Shown: positions 63,687-64,000 of the stretch, piece by piece
Layout: every line of letters starts with the position of its first letter
Numbering within the stretch: the first letter of the stretch is position 1
Source: Tetradesmus obliquus
Taxonomy: Eukaryota; Chlorophyta; Chlorophyceae; Sphaeropleales; Scenedesmaceae
Direction: 5' to 3'
Assembly (NCBI GenBank): GCA_030272155.1
Contig: CP126195.1
Span: 5,873,001 to 5,937,000 of the forward strand
DNA length: 64,000 bases
Translations under genes and position numbers: made by a program
Notes under the pieces: generated by a model
Told to the model about the DNA's origin: nothing
Databases searched by the model: none
What the model saw: the letters and a program-made list of their open reading frames with translations, nothing else

Positions 63687-64000
63687 CTGCAAGAGAGCAG
63701 CACACACAAATTGAAGCACACAGACTCTCGGCCTGAGGTGACGGCCATCGTAGCAGTGCAGGGCCGGGGCATCACGCTGTTGCATGCATGTGTCCCCCGT
63801 GCATGGGTTGCAGCTTTCAGCATTGGGATTGCCGAGGTCGACCGGGCCGACATGCAAAACCTGCAGCTGATTGCAGCCACAGAAACATTGCAATTGCGGG
63901 TGTTTCTTCAGCTTGGCTACCCCAGTACCTACAGCACACTGTGAAGTGCAGTCAGGTGCTCAAGGTTGTGTTCTGGCATGCACCGAGGCGTGTGTCATTT

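Overview
The window is nuclear DNA from a green alga, most likely a chlorophyte and perhaps Sphaeropleales or a relative. The genes have many short exons with GT-AG introns. CAG/CTG triplet repeats occur throughout exons and introns. The proteins include plastid-targeted proteins, a mitochondrial complex I subunit and secreted wall-type glycoproteins, and a scrap of plastid psaA sits in one intron. The clade placement is inference.

I rebuilt eight multi-exon genes by hand, checking that intron phases agree at every junction. Left to right they are: (1) an aldo/keto reductase resembling plastid pyridoxal reductase, minus strand, running off the left edge; (2) divergent from it, a predicted plastid coiled-coil protein of 359 aa, plus strand; (3) a predicted plastid protein of 229 aa, minus strand, unrecognised; (4) a very large secreted glycoprotein of at least 1,800 aa with a Ser-Pro spacer and a long Cys-repeat region, minus strand; (5) a decayed DIRS/Ngaro-like reverse transcriptase, plus strand; (6) NDUFV1, the 51-kDa FMN/NADH subunit of respiratory complex I, 453 aa in 12 exons, minus strand; (7) a two-repeat MYB protein of 2,011 aa whose C-terminal two thirds is Gln/Ala repeat, plus strand; (8) a secreted sulfatase of 952 aa in 16 exons, plus strand; (9) the 3' part of a secreted protein with a nidogen-like beta domain, minus strand. 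The sulfatase and the two secreted proteins suggest wall or matrix biology. The genes do not form an operon or an obvious pathway.

The most striking signal is structural. Nearly every gene has partial copies of its exons ('exon echoes') in the flanking introns, usually 100-135 bp apart. Copies of the 5' part of an exon, with its acceptor, lie upstream of the genuine exon. Copies of the 3' part, with its donor, lie downstream. I counted more than 50 such copies. This is what repeated tandem duplication across a single exon-intron junction would leave if only outcomes preserving the mature mRNA survived. One echo set in the sulfatase gene also records the empty site of the psaA insertion. Sense-strand CTG tracts often abut acceptors and CAG tracts often follow donors.

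The stretches at 6.5-7.6, 10.4-13.2, 22.2-23.9, 25.2-27.0, 34.7-36.8, 44.9-46.5 and 57.8-61.4 kb hold no gene I can support.
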